Shown here one piece after another: positions 1 through 12,800 of a DNA stretch of 64,000 nucleotides. Source of the DNA: Heterotrichella gracilis. Taxonomy: Eukaryota; Sar; Xanthophyceae; Tribonematales; Xanthonemataceae. The stretch's first letter is position 1. The number at the start of each line of letters is the position of its first letter. Position numbers and translations under genes: made by a program. The notes beneath the pieces were generated by a model, which ran no database searches, was not told the origin of the DNA, and was given only the letters and a program-made list of their open reading frames with translations. The stretch lies in the NCBI GenBank assembly GCA_032358255.1, contig JAULBX010011100.1, positions 62,001 through 126,000 of the forward strand, in the 5' to 3' direction.

Positions 1-297
1 CCACATGGCCTGCACTGGCGTCAAGGGTGCCAATGGAGCTCGGTCAAAAGGGCTCAATACTCGTGAATCTGAGCATGTATTGCATTCAATCTTGAATCCA
101 TTTGTGCTGGACTTGTGTCCACTTTTGCATACCTCGGCGCTCAAGGAGAGTTCAGTGCCTAAACCATTTCAACAAAACAGAGCAGGCACCGTAGTGCATT
201 TGTAATATTATGCACCCTAAGTATACAAATTCAGGCATCAGGCCTTGACATTTCTGGGTGTACAAATTAGGGTTTGGATTATGGGGGCAGACCCTAC

Positions 298-3200
298 CGC
301 CTGTACTTGCCGCGCCGCTCCGTGAGCACAATAGTGAGGGGGATGTAGGAGGAAAGGGTGACAAAGAGGATGAGGGCGATAATGGGGTTGAGCTGGGTGG
401 CGATGTAGGTGCAGGCGGCGATAATATCAAACATCTGCGGACCAGGGGGAGGTATTACTGTCAAAACAAAGCTGATGGAAAATGATGCAGGTGCAAGCGG
501 CCATGATGTCAAACATCTGCAGGCTAGGAGGAGGTTCATGTCAAATTTAAGCTGAAATCACAATCAGAGGTTTTGATGAGGTTTTTATATCAGATTTGCC
601 AGGGTTCGGGGTAGGGTTTGTGGTATTACCCCCGTGGTTTCTGCAAACAGCACCGCCCACAGCACGTTCTGCGTTGCAATCTTAGTAGGGTTTAGGTTTA
701 GGGATTATCGGAGGGTTTAGGGTTTACCTGCGGTCCCACTGAGAACAGCACCACCGACAGGATGTTCTGGATGGCGCCTGTGCCCCTGTCCATTGCTCGA
801 ATGACCTCCCCCGTCTTCCTCTTGAGGTGGAAGTTGAGGTCAAGGTGTAGGATGTGCTTGAACAAATCCACGCTGATCCGCCTGGGGGGGGGGAAGAGGA
901 GGATGGAAATTATTATATTAAAAGTGTTTGTTCGCTAGTTACTGTCATTTATGCCAGCAAGCAAGCCACATGAGCCGTCGGCCTTCCCCATTCCCAATTG
1001 TTCTCTTAGATAGGGCCGACATGGCATTACGTGATTTAGCTGCAGTGACACCGCCAGTGCAGAGATGGTATAAGCAGTGCCAGGACAGGGTTGATTCAAG
1101 ACATGCAGGACAGACTGCCAATCCGGCTATACCCCTGGAACACATGTAAGTTAGTAAGAGCTGCCTATTTGTGGCACCGCACCTGTATGCATCTTGGCCA
1201 ATGGGTATCCACAGCCACTGGCGCATGTTTGACAGCAGGCCCATGCCCCCCGCCGCACCCCCTTGCAAGAAGGCCACCACCAGGTACAGCAGGACCCAGG
1301 GGTAAAACAACTGCACGAGAGAAGGGAGGGATATCAGTGCGTGTTCAATAGGGCATATTTAGGGTAACAACTGGTAAGGAGGGAGGGGTGGCTTCGGTGC
1401 GTTTGTCACGCCGTGGGTGGGATGCATCATTTTCCATCACTATACTCAGTTTACTTGCCATGGGTACAGAAAGCATGACCGTTGGCCTCCAGGAACCAAA
1501 TAATAGCTGCTTAATACCCGTCTAGACTGGACGCAGCAGCAAACCCAACACACAGCGAGCCCCCATCACCCCCCCCTCACCCCACCTCTATGAACGAGTG
1601 GGGCACCGGGCGCTGCCCCTCGGGTGGATGTGCGTCCTCGCTTGCCCTGGCCAGCCTATCAACCACCGCCTTGTACAGGATGGGCACAGCCAGGTTGACC
1701 AGGCGCAGTGAAACAACGCACAGCACGCACAGCATGGCGCGCAGCTGCGGGGGCAAATGGGGCAAGTTAGGAGTGAGGTGGGTGGAGGAGGGTAGGGCAG
1801 GTGGTGGGACGTTTTGGTCAAGGGATGAGGTGGATAGGGCAGGTGGAGGGGGTGTGAAGGGGGGGTGATGGTCAAGGTAGGCATAGGGGGTGAGGTTGAC
1901 CAAGCAGGGAGATGACGTTCAGCACACAGGATTGCGCGCAGCTGCGGAGGCAAGGGGGGGAAGGTGGCCATGCCCAGGCAAATGGCGGACAGTGTGGATG
2001 TAAGGGCAGATTGCAAAGGGGTGAGTTATCACCGAGTGTGATTAAAAATAACATTGACTTAAATCGTTCCGCACCTGCAGCAGCGGGTTCTTAGGCCACA
2101 CATACACCATGGCGGCCCAAATGAGGCTGGTCCATGGTCGCTGGAGCTTCTTGGGCCCCCCATCCTGCCCTGATTCCACATCCCCCCCTTGCAGCAGGGC
2201 CTCCTTTAGGGCCTCGTCTTCCTCATCAAGGGGTGGGCTCCTGGGGCACAAATGGGCACATTTGAGGGGGAATTGTGGGGGCCCCGGGCGCCGCAGCCCT
2301 GATCAGCTTGGGGGGTTAGTTGCGCATACCCGAATGTGCATGCATGGCAGTTGGTGGCACCAAATGTGACAGCCAACCAACGCATGGCAGCTCACTTGAG
2401 ATTGCACATATGTCATTGCACCCCATTATATAATATTTATGCCAACCCACGCAATATTCAAGCCGACATACGCAAGGCATGCAAGACACAAGCAGCCCAT
2501 CGTTAAAGCACTGCAAGAATACAACCCATCGCAAACCCCAGCGATTGCACGCTACAATCATCACCACCCCTGCTTATCATGCTGATTTCCACCCCGGTAT
2601 GCCACATATTCACTACCACCGCGTATAGCACAGCGGAAGCCGCATGCCCCCCAGTGATGCAACCCACATATGTGCGGATCAGCGCATAATGATCACATAC
2701 TGATGGTCATCACGTATGGGAAAGTCACCACACATGCTTCCCACTAAAGCACCCGGCGCTGTGTCCAAGGTCTAGGGTTTAGTGTTTAGCAACGCGACCT
2801 GAAGCGATGCATCCGATCAAGCGTGATGACCAGTAATTTAGGTGATGCATTGCCAAAGGGGGGTACATCACACGTACTTCAGGCGCGTGAACAGCAGCAG
2901 CAACAGCATAACCCCCAGCAGGGTACTGGCCTCCACCAGCTTTGCCACATCGATGGCCGGGGAAGGGGAGGAGTGCGAAAAGAACCCAACCAGGGCGGAG
3001 TAGAAGTAGAGGTCATAGGCTGCTTCTGGGCCCCAGATGAGCCATACCAGCCTGGGGCGGATGCCGCACCGCCAGCTGTACAGCAGGAGGACCTGTGGTG
3101 GCAGGCGGGAAATCTCCAAGAAAAGCCCAAGAGGAGGGGTGTGGTGAGTGCGGGAAGACCCCTTATATTATCCAGGGAGATAATGCAGTGGCAGGGGAGA

Positions 3201-3862
3201 ACTGCCTGATAGAGAGCCTCGGATTTCTCCGGGGAGGCTCCTCAGCAGTCCCTATCCTAGTGCCATGCAGCACCGCCACCATGGTGCTCAGGTTTTTGAG
3301 GGCTTGCTGAGACAGTTACTGACACCACCACCTTGACCACCTTCACCACCACCATCACTGCCACTGCCGATCCCTCCAATGCACGCTCCAACGCACGCTC
3401 GCACAGCCACAATGGAGGCCACATGCTTTGACTGGCAGCAGCAGCAGCAGCAGCAGCACCACCACCACCACCACCAGGCTCCTGCCAACCAATGCCCCTC
3501 ACCCCCCACCCCCCCCACCCCACCACCCCACGTACCAGCGCCACGCTCCAAACAGCAATAAAGGTGGCTTCGAAAAGCACCTCAAAGGGCGCTGCGCCCC
3601 TGGTGGCGCCTGCATACGCCAGCCCCCCTGCATGGGCCCCGATCAGCGCCACCAACGCCAGGCATTCGAGCACCCTCCCCCTGGCAGCGGGCCTGGGCAG
3701 GTGGCGTGTGGAGCGCCGCAGCAGCGCCACGCGCCTGAACTGGATGATGAGCACAAGCAGAGCCAAGGGGAGTACGATAGTGGTGCTCACCACTTGGAGC
3801 TTGCACAGGGGAGGGGCATAGCCCTGCCACCAGGAGGTGTCAAAGGGGCCGCACCAGTCCAT
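298..3862 (-). CDS. ABCB6: ABCB6/HMT1-type half ABC transporter, 5' part (gene runs off the left edge)
   Basis: Exons (5' to 3'): 3862-3536, 3092-2878, 2240-2075, 1744-1586, 1310-1183, 881-728, 434-298, all with GT/AG borders and continuous phase. The first two exons encode a hydrophobic TMD0 (motif YSWRCGIRP). Exon 3 gives an acidic linker and the pre-TMD segment AAMVYVWPKNPLLQ. Exons 4-7 give the first half of the transporter membrane domain: VPILYKAVVDRL, FLQGG then SNMRQWLWIP, LKRKTGEVIRAMDRGT, and SSYIPLTIVLTERRGKYRR. Order and motifs match ABCB6/HMT1 half transporters, which move porphyrin or thiol-metal complexes; substrate here is inferred. The end of TMD1 and the nucleotide-binding domain are not in the window. 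The ATG at 3862 was chosen because TMD0 follows directly; an in-frame ATG at 3940 is possible. The exon 4 donor could also lie 5 bases downstream, but that breaks the phase. Confidence 0.9.
485..535 (-). repeat. Echo of ABCB6 exon 7 5' edge
   Basis: About 50 bases closely match 405-453, the acceptor and first codons of exon 7, including the shared core TCAAACATCTGC. It lies in the intron just upstream of that exon, so it duplicates an exon-intron junction. A weaker echo of the exon 6 3' edge lies at about 633-680. Confidence 0.75.
1904..1960 (-). repeat. Echo of ABCB6 exon 4 5' edge
   Basis: This resembles 1708-1767, the start of exon 4 plus its acceptor; both share GCGCGCAGCTGCGG. It lies inside intron 3. 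Confidence 0.7.
3435..3477. repeat. (CAG)n(CAC)n microsatellite
   Basis: About eight CAG units are followed by about six CAC units inside ABCB6 intron 1. The codon-like runs on either strand are intronic and not counted as coding. Confidence 0.9.
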
Positions 3863-5582
3863 GGTGGGGGTGGGTTGGGTGCCAGGAGGGGGTTGGTGTT
3901 GGAGGAGAGAGGTGTTGAAAGGAGTGTGAAGGGACTGCAAGGGAGCCAGTCAGGTCGAGTCAGGGTTTGGGGAAGGAGTGATTGAGGGTGCCGGGCGATG
4001 TATGGTTCAAAATGAAGTGATAGGGAGAACAAAACAGTCATCTTGAACAAATACTGGTACAAGAAGTATATTCCGATATATGCGTTTTATATCACGTTTC
4101 TTCCAGTCCAGCAACGTACACACCTAGCTGCACAATGCCGCACTGTTTTCAAACGACGTTAGTCATGGCGTCAAGCCTTGGACATTTTAACGAAGTGTAA
4201 CTAAGCGAACGAAGTTGTCCAAGGCCGTTCGATTGCGCAAAAGTCTGAAAGAAAAAATTTAAGCCTACGTGAGGGAAAGGTGAAGACTTTTAGCAGCAAG
4301 CCTTATTGGCTTCATATGCATGCATATATGCATGCATGCATGTGGGACTGCCTACTGGCTGAGTTGCTGTGCATTCCTACAGTGCCCGATTTGATTCCCG
4401 ACTAGAAGATCTCAAAGCGATACAGCTGTTTACCTGAAGACGTCACCAAGGCCCTGTTGGTATGCAATTCCCTAGTCTTGATCTGCAGTTTTAAGGTTCA
4501 CGAGGAAGCAAATATATGAAAGAAGCCCACTCAAAGCAATCAATTAGGCCCAGTACGATAACGAAGTAACTGTCACAACCTAAGTTTGTGTGCACGCCAC
4601 CGCAACCTTCGAGCGTAGGTAGTGGCAGAATGTTGCTCTGCCGCAGTCCAAGACTGGGTTAAAACCCAGAGTAGGGTTGAGGGTCACAAAGTCCGACTGA
4701 CAATGGCACTGAGTGACTGACTACTCCTCGAGGTGCTTCTCCCTTTGTCGTCTGGCTGAGGTTCCGGGAGGTGCTTGTGTTTTTAAAAGCATCGTACTGG
4801 ACACTCCAGCACGGTAAACACTGCCAAAGGGTTGCTTTTCCCATATCGGGTGCATGCCACAAGTCACCCCATTTCCTCCCAAAAGGACCCTTGCACAAGC
4901 ATTTCAGAATTTGCAGAGGTCTTCATCTTTACAGCACTGGTCGTATATACATATAAAAGGTTGTCAACTTGTTACCACTTTTTTTAGACAAGAACCTTTA
5001 CAACATGAAGCACCATCTTGCTGTTCCCAAAGCAACAAATAACAAAGCTGTGCCCATACTCCACTGCACCCATTCTGCACACTCAAGACAGCCATACTAA
5101 TATTGGTTGCCGGCATTCAACAAACTCACACCACTGCAGCAAGGCTAGCCAATTTACAGTAAGGTACGTAAAGAAAAACCGCCGCATTCCATTCAACCAC
5201 ACTCGTTTCAAAAAGCAAAAAAAACCACAACGTGCCGAAGCGCTACCACTCGGCACCATATCAGCAACCTTTCCTAAACCTTGCCCTTGTGTCAAAGCAC
5301 AGTTTGACCCAACATTCCAATTCAAGCATCACTCTGCTATCATCAGTTCTTAACAACACGCAGTAGAAAACAATGTTCCTATCTACAAGCCACACAATGC
5401 TCGAACCTTCACTACCACTAGTCCACTCCTCAATTCTGTTCACACACTGCACCGCACTGGTAACAGCGATGTCACCAACATGAAATTTCTCACCACAATT
5501 CCCATGCCTGGTGTTTGATTATTTGCACCAAAAATCTTCATAAGTACAGCGTCTTTCATTCCCGATCAAGCTCTTTCCCTGC
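3863..5582. other. Intergenic, no gene seen
   Basis: This lies between the ABCB6 start and the EF-hand gene stop, both minus strand. It is AT-richer than the genes and has palindromic ATGCAT/GCATGC steps at 4312-4342. Short open frames on both strands lack GC-rich third positions and splice context. It probably holds the ABCB6 promoter/5' UTR and the EF-hand gene 3' UTR. Confidence 0.6.
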
Positions 5583-8500
5583 TCACTTGGATTCCGCTTT
5601 GTTGGCTGTGGCTGCTGAGGAGTGAGCAGCTTCCTTAGGAGCTTCCGTTTGCTCTGGAGCTTCCACCTGCAACAGGAGTATTGGCATGCTTTAAATGTTG
5701 CTCCACATGCTGTTTTCAACCCGATAACCCATCTGAATGTGCATGGATATGATTGAACAGATATTTATGAAACCACAACCACCATTTGCAACTGATGCAC
5801 CTCGTCATCATGCTTGCTAGTGAAGCTAGTAGCCACACACTGGCATAGCCAACATCATGAATCGAGCTCAGCTTGCCTATCAAATGACCCATATCAGTCA
5901 CGACTCGCTCCCCCATTGCACCCACCTTGTTCACCACCCAGGCCACAAACTCCTCAAACTCAATCACCCCGTTGGCATTGCTGTCCACCAGGGCAATGGC
6001 CTCACGGATCTCAGGCTCAGTCAGGTCAGGCGCATACTTGTAGCTGCGCAAGGGGAGGAAAACAGGCGTCAGATCAAGCAAAGGGAAGAAGACACTCGTA
6101 ATGACAAGACGGGAGCGTACTTGTACCTGCGCACTGGGAGGGATTCAGGCGTTTTCAGAAAGACCAGGAGTATACATGTAGCCGCACAAGGGCTCAGACA
6201 TCAATGCATTGCCCACTGCACATACATCTCCCATGTGAACTGACATGCTACATTACGCCCTAACCACAGCATGGGTGCACCATCTGCTGCACCGCCGCAT
6301 GACGCACTGCACACGACAAGGCTGTCTTGAAGCAAACATAGCAAAGCTTCTGAAACTCCGCTGGGTGAATGGAGCCAATGTCACCGCTACCCACTGCACC
6401 AGATTCACGCGCAATAACTGCCGACATTGTTCGTCCAACCCACTACATTGTAAACACTAGACTCCACACACACAGAACCCACCACTAGCCTTCCTACCCA
6501 CACAGCCCAACCCCTTGTTCTCTCCACGTACCACAGCTTCTGGAACTCAGCAGGGTTGATGGAGCCGTTGTCGTCGCTGTCCACCGCCCCAAACACGCGC
6601 GCGATGGCTGCCGCCTCGGCATCGTTCAGGCCGTAGTCTGATGCCTTGAACCCCCGCTCCTTCTCTGCCTTGTCGAGCACTAGGTAGGCCCCCAGGTCTG
6701 ACAGCATGTCGTCGGCCAGGGGCTCGGGGGACTGTGGAACAGGGGGTTGCAGGGGTGAATGCTTTGCACAAAGCTTGCAAATTTATGGAAAGTAAGTAAA
6801 ATAATGGTGACATAACCAGAGGTTAATTCTGGGTGGATTAGTGAATTCCAGCAGTCTTTAGTTGTGTGGGCCCACCAAAGCATTTTATTCACCCACAGTA
6901 TACTAATACGTTTTTAATAGGTAGTTAGGGTCTTCACCACCGAGCTCCAAGCTGCTGCTACCCTAGCAACTGCTGTGAGCATGCTGCTGGTACTCCAACT
7001 CCCTATTAACAATTCATAGTGTACATGTGGATGGAAACAATGCCCTTGAAAGGGTGCTGTAGCATCAGTTAAGGGTAAGGTTTGGTGGTTACCGCGAACG
7101 GTGCACCATTTGTGCTCAGTGGGCTCAGTGCAATTGAAGTCATGCACCACAAAGGGTAATTGGATTAATCCTACCCACGCTGATATGTACAACTTTTCCC
7201 CACCACGCATGCCCATCACCCCTGCAACGCCTGTACCACTCCGCCACCCACCTTCATGATCTCAGCCATCTTGTTGAGCCCCTGGACCACCTTGAGCATG
7301 TTGACGGCGCCAGTCACCTTCTCAACCAGGCCAGGGCCGCCACCCGCGTCAGCAAGCTCCAGCATGGCGTCCAGGAAGGAGCCGCTGGCGGTGCGGAACT
7401 GGTTCCAGCTGATGGCCAGGGCACCCAGCCTGACCACGTCGAACACCACCCCAAAGGCAAAGTAGCCGCCCAGGATGGCGAAGATGGCTTGGCCCACGGG
7501 GTTGAGGGGGCCCCACGCGTCTGCAGATAGGGATAGGGTTGGTGCACTTCCAACGGAGAAGGCATGGATCAAGGACATAGCCGCAGGCGGTGTGCAGGTG
7601 GTTTCACCTTGCGGCCAGCGCCCAGCCTCGCCAAATCGAACACCAGAACTCAAATGCAAACTAGGGTATCAAGGATGGAAAATTCGCTTAATCCACCACC
7701 ACTACCACCACCAAAACCACCACCACTACCTCCACCACCACCACACCCACCAAAATACTACAACCACCACCACCACCCTAGACACCACCGCCACCACCAC
7801 CATCAACATCGTCCAGGCACCACCATGCATCTGTATTTGCCAGCAGCAAGCCAGTACTCAGCAGCCCCAGCGCCAACCCCAGATCAAGCAGTAGCCTGCA
7901 CCAGCCAAACCCTGCTACGTCCACGCTTTCACCGCCACCACCGCCACAACACCACCACCACCGCCGCCGCCGCCAGCCTAGCCACCACCACCACCACCAC
8001 CACCAACCTCATCCAACCACCACCACCCACCTGTGTTTGCCAGCAGCGAGGCAGTGCTGAGCGACCCCAGCGCCGCCCCCAGGTCCAGCAGCAGCTGCAC
8101 CACGCCAAACCCTGCGGCGCCCAGCGAGCGCCCCACCAGCAGCTTGCGCAGCGCTGCGTCATCTGTGATCCCCGCTGAGCGCCAGCTGGAGATGACTTCT
8201 TGCGCCACCTGTCGCGTGATGCCGGCGTTCTGGAGGCCCTCCTTGATCTTGGTTTTCTGCAGGGAGGTGGATTTCATCAGCGGCATGGATGAGAACCTAG
8301 CGATGGTTTGCAAGGGTGGTAGCACATCGTATCCTATCATCCTATCAAGGGTGGATGCACAGGAACCTTCTGGAATGGGAACATGCCAGGGAGGACCAGG
8401 GATATGGCAAGGACAGAAGAAGCAAGCCAAGTTGTCCAATAAAAAGGTTTCCCAGTGTCACTACAAGCCATATAGGCACATCTCGTGGCGGACGGAGTGG

Positions 8501-8716
8501 TTGTGTTCTCACCTGCTCCAGCTTCTGCTTCTTAGGCTTGTCGCCCCCGTTGCCATCCTGACTAGCAGACACGCGCAAGCTTGCCCTCGAGAACCGCACA
8601 GGCCTCAGGACTTGGCTCTGGAAAGCACAGGTGGGCACGTGCGCGCGCCTGTGCTGCTGTGTGTGTGACGTGAGGCGGAGCCCTGCCGTGGGGCGGAGCA
8701 TGTGCATGGACGCCAT
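5583..8716 (-). CDS. Two-EF-hand membrane protein with plastid-type N-terminus
   Basis: Six exons: 8716-8513, 8256-8031, 7520-7252, 6731-6532, 6043-5926, 5666-5583; 1,101 nt, 366 residues, phase-consistent to TGA. Residues 1 to about 50 are rich in Arg/Ser/Thr/Ala and look like a chloroplast transit peptide. Residues about 69-143 form a helical domain ending in a Leu/Ala/Gly-rich hydrophobic stretch. Residues 144-233 contain a probable membrane segment (GQAIFAILGGYFAFGVVFDV). Two canonical EF-hand loops follow: D284-E295 (DSDDNGSINPAE) and D320-E331 (DSNANGVIEFEE). The C-terminal tail is rich in Ala, Glu and Lys. I infer a Ca2+-responsive thylakoid or envelope protein and know no specific function. 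An ATG at 8776 is in frame, but the ATG at 8716 starts the transit-like segment. Introns 2, 3 and 4 each carry echoes of their flanking exons. Confidence 0.85.
6105..6195 (-). repeat. Two echoes of EF-hand gene exon 5 5' edge
   Basis: Stretches at about 6113-6140 and 6165-6195 resemble 6027-6058, the acceptor and first codons of exon 5. They share forms of ATACTTGTAGCTGCGCA. Confidence 0.6.
6345..6440 (-). repeat. Echo of EF-hand exon 4 3' edge
   Basis: About 95 bases follow 6528-6625 with substitutions. They copy the end of exon 4, which codes for the first EF-hand loop, including the region of its donor. Since this sits within intron 4 it could be mistaken for a second EF-hand exon. Confidence 0.7.
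7686..8030. repeat. CCA/CCG-rich simple repeats with an exon echo
   Basis: Intron 2 of the EF-hand gene is dominated by imperfect CCACCA runs (7686-7820 and 7930-8030). Between them, 7822-7925 is a degenerate copy of 8022-8125, the end of exon 2 plus its donor. Confidence 0.8.
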
Positions 8717-9861
8717 GGCAGCAACCTTGGTTGGTGTGGACGGCAGACTAGTTTCGATTACCTGCAGAAATGCCACAGGTTGTCAGGATGGAGGAGGTTG
8801 AAATGGATATGAGGAGTTGAGAGTTCCGTAACGGGTTCTGAGGTAGCCGTGCCACATCCACAGCTCACGGGATGCTGCAGAAAAAAGTGCCCAGCACCAG
8901 CAACGTGTCATGCCATGGCACCAGCCAGACAACGTGCCAGGACCCAAGTCTGCAACAGGCGCAGGTATAGCCTCACCTCTTGGGTTTCGAGATTGCTGGT
9001 ATCGTAAGCGTCCAATAGTTCACGACACTACGTTGCAAGTGGGCTGAGCGGGGTGTATGCTCAGAGGTCTATGCAAGTTCGCAGCTTCAAGTGTTATGTG
9101 CTTGGTAGGAATGATTGGAGTGATGTAGCGTTCTGCGTGGAGTTTGTGTGGTTAATATGCGGGCTTCAGCACGTTCAAGCGGCAAAAGTTGATGCAGCAC
9201 CAACTTTGGTGGACCACTCAGCGATCAGCGATGCAGCTGCAGCAAAAGGTTGCGGAACTTGAAGAGTAGCTGCTTGTGCGGCCGCCACCTGGCAATCGAT
9301 GGGATTTTTAATTAAGTAACTTAATGTTAACTTGTGAACGGTAATCGTCAGTTGAATGGTGACCATCATTTCATCCAACCCAAGAAGCTGCTTTGCCAAT
9401 GGCATAAAAAAATCTCAAGGCCCTTGCAAGAATTGAAAACTATTTTGGAAAGGGAAGTGTGAACGTGCCACCGCTAAAAAGTCAGCGCTTGAAATTCCAA
9501 CCCGATGCATAAACAGCTCATGGTACTGGGGTATAACAAGGTCAACAGTAGGCTACCACTAGATTGGCGTAAAGGAAAGAGAGTGTTTGCAGGTAGAAGA
9601 GAAACAGCAGGAAAAGAGCCTCAGACCATATCCATCAGATATTTGAAGCGTTCAACCTAGGACATAAATGGAAAATAATAACCTCTGGGAAGAATATCTG
9701 TGACCTGATATCCGAAAATTTCGACTATATTCTTGTCAACAAATGGCATCAATGGCAACTACGGTAGTAGTGTAGCTGTGGAAAGTAAAACCTAACTCTA
9801 AACCCTAAGCAACCTGTAGCTTGCCTGATAAGCGACCAAAACAAGTACGTACGCGCCCACT
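8717..9861. other. Intergenic, no gene seen
   Basis: This separates the EF-hand gene start from the U-box gene stop. It is AT-rich around 9290-9790. Open frames here are short and unsupported by splice sites or family similarity. Confidence 0.6.
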
Positions 9862-12800
9862 TCACGTGCTCCTGCCCATCTCCTCCTTCAGCGCCGCCAC
9901 CGCTGACCGCACCGTGTGGTTTGGGAACAGGTGGCTGTGCTCCAGGGGCTCACCCATGACGGGGGAGGTGGTGTGGTGCGCCAGCCACTCGCGCAGCGCT
10001 TCGGCCTCATAGGTGTGCCCGTCAGCGGCAATCACTGGCTCCCGCAGCAGCTCCTGCACATGTAGGACAAAAGTCATGCCAGTGCCTACCAAAGAAAACA
10101 AATGCCAAAGTGTAATTGCTGTTACAAGGACAATTAAGCATTGGTTTGATGCAGTGCCGGCATCACTGGCAGTGCGATCACATGTCTCCCGCACCTTGGT
10201 CAGTGGGCAGTAGAAGCGGGCGGTGCCTGGCGCCCGAGGCTGGCTGGTGCTGCCCTGTGCTGACGCCGCTGTGAGGGGCTGGGGAGGCGCCGCGGGGGGG
10301 CGCACCATCCCACCACCACCACTATCACCGCCGCCATCACCACCACCACCACCACCTATCTGCCCGGGCAATGGCGACATGCCACCCTTGGCAGGTGGGT
10401 GTGTTGCACCAGGTGGCATGTGGCGTGCGGCTAGCCAGGGGAGCGACTGGGGAGGAGGTGCGAGGGGAGGAGGCTGGCTGGGGGCGGTGGGGATTGCCCC
10501 CTGCAACTGTGGGGATGCCTGTGGCCTCACGCTCATCCCCGCCATGGGACGCACCAGCACCTCGGATGACAATATCCCCCTTGGTGCGCCCTGATGCTGC
10601 CAGCTGGCAGGCTGTGCCGAGGTGGCACCGATGTCACCTGCCACATGCCTCGGCAGAGGAGAGCTGTTCCGCGCATCCGAAACGACGCCATTTCCATTTT
10701 GGCTGGGTGCGGGAAAGGGTAGGCCTGGTGAATACTGGTTGGCCTGGGAGGGTGGCGCATCGGTACCAGTGCGCCCCCCGGCAGCTGTTTGTGCGCCACC
10801 TGGCAGCAGCATACCCAGAATGTCACGCAGCGCTGCATCATCATCCGCATCTGCATCCTCATCATCTGCATTTGCATCTGCTTGCCCAGGTGGTGGTGGT
10901 GGTGGTGCTGCTGCTGCTGCTGCTGCTGCTGCTGGCATTAGCGCATGTGCTGGTGAAGGTGGGGCTGTGCTGCTGTGCTGCGGGTCAGGCAGTGGCGGGG
11001 TCATGTCGGGTGTAGGCGGCCCTGCACAGCAGCAATGCAAGGGGGGTAGGCAAATCCTGCCGCAATGGAAGGGGCGTGTATATATAGTCATGAGGAATCT
11101 GTCAGCCAATGGATGCAAGCAGATTGCAGTGAAATTAAGCTACACATTCATGGCAGTACTCAAAGACATTGCACCCCTGTGGGTGCTTGTCCACCAAGGA
11201 ATTCCACGATAATTCGTGGAATATATACCTCCACACCGTCCACATGTGGCTGATTCCCCGATGCCATGTCCCACTCATTTCACCAAGCAATCCTACCTGC
11301 TGCAGGTCCCTGGCTGCTGCTCCCCTTTGCATTGATCGGCCACGCACCGCCAGCTGCCCGCCCCCCTGTCCGTCCAGCAACCCGATCAAGTTGATGCACT
11401 GCAGGTATACTGCTGGTGGCCTCCCCAGCCATATCATCCCTGCCAGGTATCCTCCCCGTTTCCTGACCGTGGGTGGATTGCACCCCTTGCTGTGGGGCCA
11501 CTGCTTGTGCAGGAGCTGCTTTGGATGATGAGCTGGCTGCCTGTTGTTGGGTACCTTTTCCAACCCCCTGTTTTGCCCTCCCCTTGGTGATCCACCCCCC
11601 CTCCTCCCCCCCTGGCCCCTCCACGGGCCGCAGGGATGCTGTCACAGCGGTTACCTCCCCAGAACCTGGTGCTCCTTGACCCCCTTGGAGGCCTTTGTCA
11701 CCGCCACCACCACCACGTCCAGCTCCACCACCAGCTCCGCCGGCACCACCACCACCAACACCTGCCACGGCGACCTCCCCAGACCCAAAACGCGCGCGCT
11801 GCCCTGCACCAGCCACACCGCCCCCAGGCGAGGCACCACCATCACCAGGCTCAGCCACACTCTTGCTGGATGCCGCTGTTACCGCTGCCTGCTTTGCCTT
11901 CTTGGCTGCCTTCTTCCTTGCTGCCTTGGCTACCTCCCGCTCCTTGTGATGCTCCTCCTCACGAAGCAGCATCTCAGCGGCAGCAGCAGCCCTTTCGGCA
12001 GCAGCGGCCCTGTCGGCAGCCTCATCCTGTGCAGGGAGTTTAGGGTTTAGGGTTTTGAGCTTCAACAGGTTCAGGGTTCAGGGTGGATCAACACATGCAG
12101 CGGCAGCTGAAGTCCCATCTGTTTGTTCGTTGGGATGGACGAACGTCTATTATTCGGTGGATCAACGCATTTGCGTTCATTGAATGCCCATTATGTCCAT
12201 GGTCCAGGGAGGCGTCATGGTATTAATATGAGCATGGTATCATGATGCTATACAGTAGCATCCCGTCCTAAAGTCAAGGTACCCAGCAGCTTGTCTCTCC
12301 ACGCCATGTGTTACCCAATTTGGGGTTTCCAGATGGTGATTTAGGGTTTCCAAATGATGGTTTAGGGTTTTCAGATGGTGATTTAGGGTCCCCAGATGGT
12401 GGTTTCTAAACCTAAAGGGTTTCCAGATGGTGGTCAAGCTTGCATGATTCCCACCACGCACGCACCTGGCATTCTGCTGCCCGGGCCTGCGCAATGACCC
12501 TCTCCACGTTGTCCCTCAGGCACTGCATATACCACAGGAACACGTGCTTGTCCACATCCGCGCAGCAGGCCTTGACAAGCTGCTTGAAGCCAAAGTGGGC
12601 GCTGGCGGCAAGCAGCCCCGCTTCGTGCCTCCAAAACCCTACCAGGGCCTGGGCAGCCTGTGGCCACAGACACACATCAAGATGAATCAGCAGTAATCCC
12701 CTGAATATATCCACTGATAAGGTTGAAATGTGAGTACCGTATTCTATGATACCTCCCGCGAAGGGTTGTTTGTGACCAGTACAGGCTTTCAACTAGTATT

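Noticed and set aside
3257-3940. Single 227-codon minus-strand frame as one exon of ABCB6
   Set aside because: Only the part down to 3536 is coding; the rest runs through the GTACGTGG donor into (CAG)n/(CAC)n repeat, and splicing to 3092 restores family similarity.
7475-8178. Long plus-strand His/Pro-rich frames
   Set aside because: They are antisense to EF-hand gene exons and arise from intronic CCA repeats; they have no splice or family support.
10371-11212. Long plus-strand frames opposite the U-box exon
   Set aside because: They are shadows of GC-rich coding sequence; the minus frame ends in a clear U-box.
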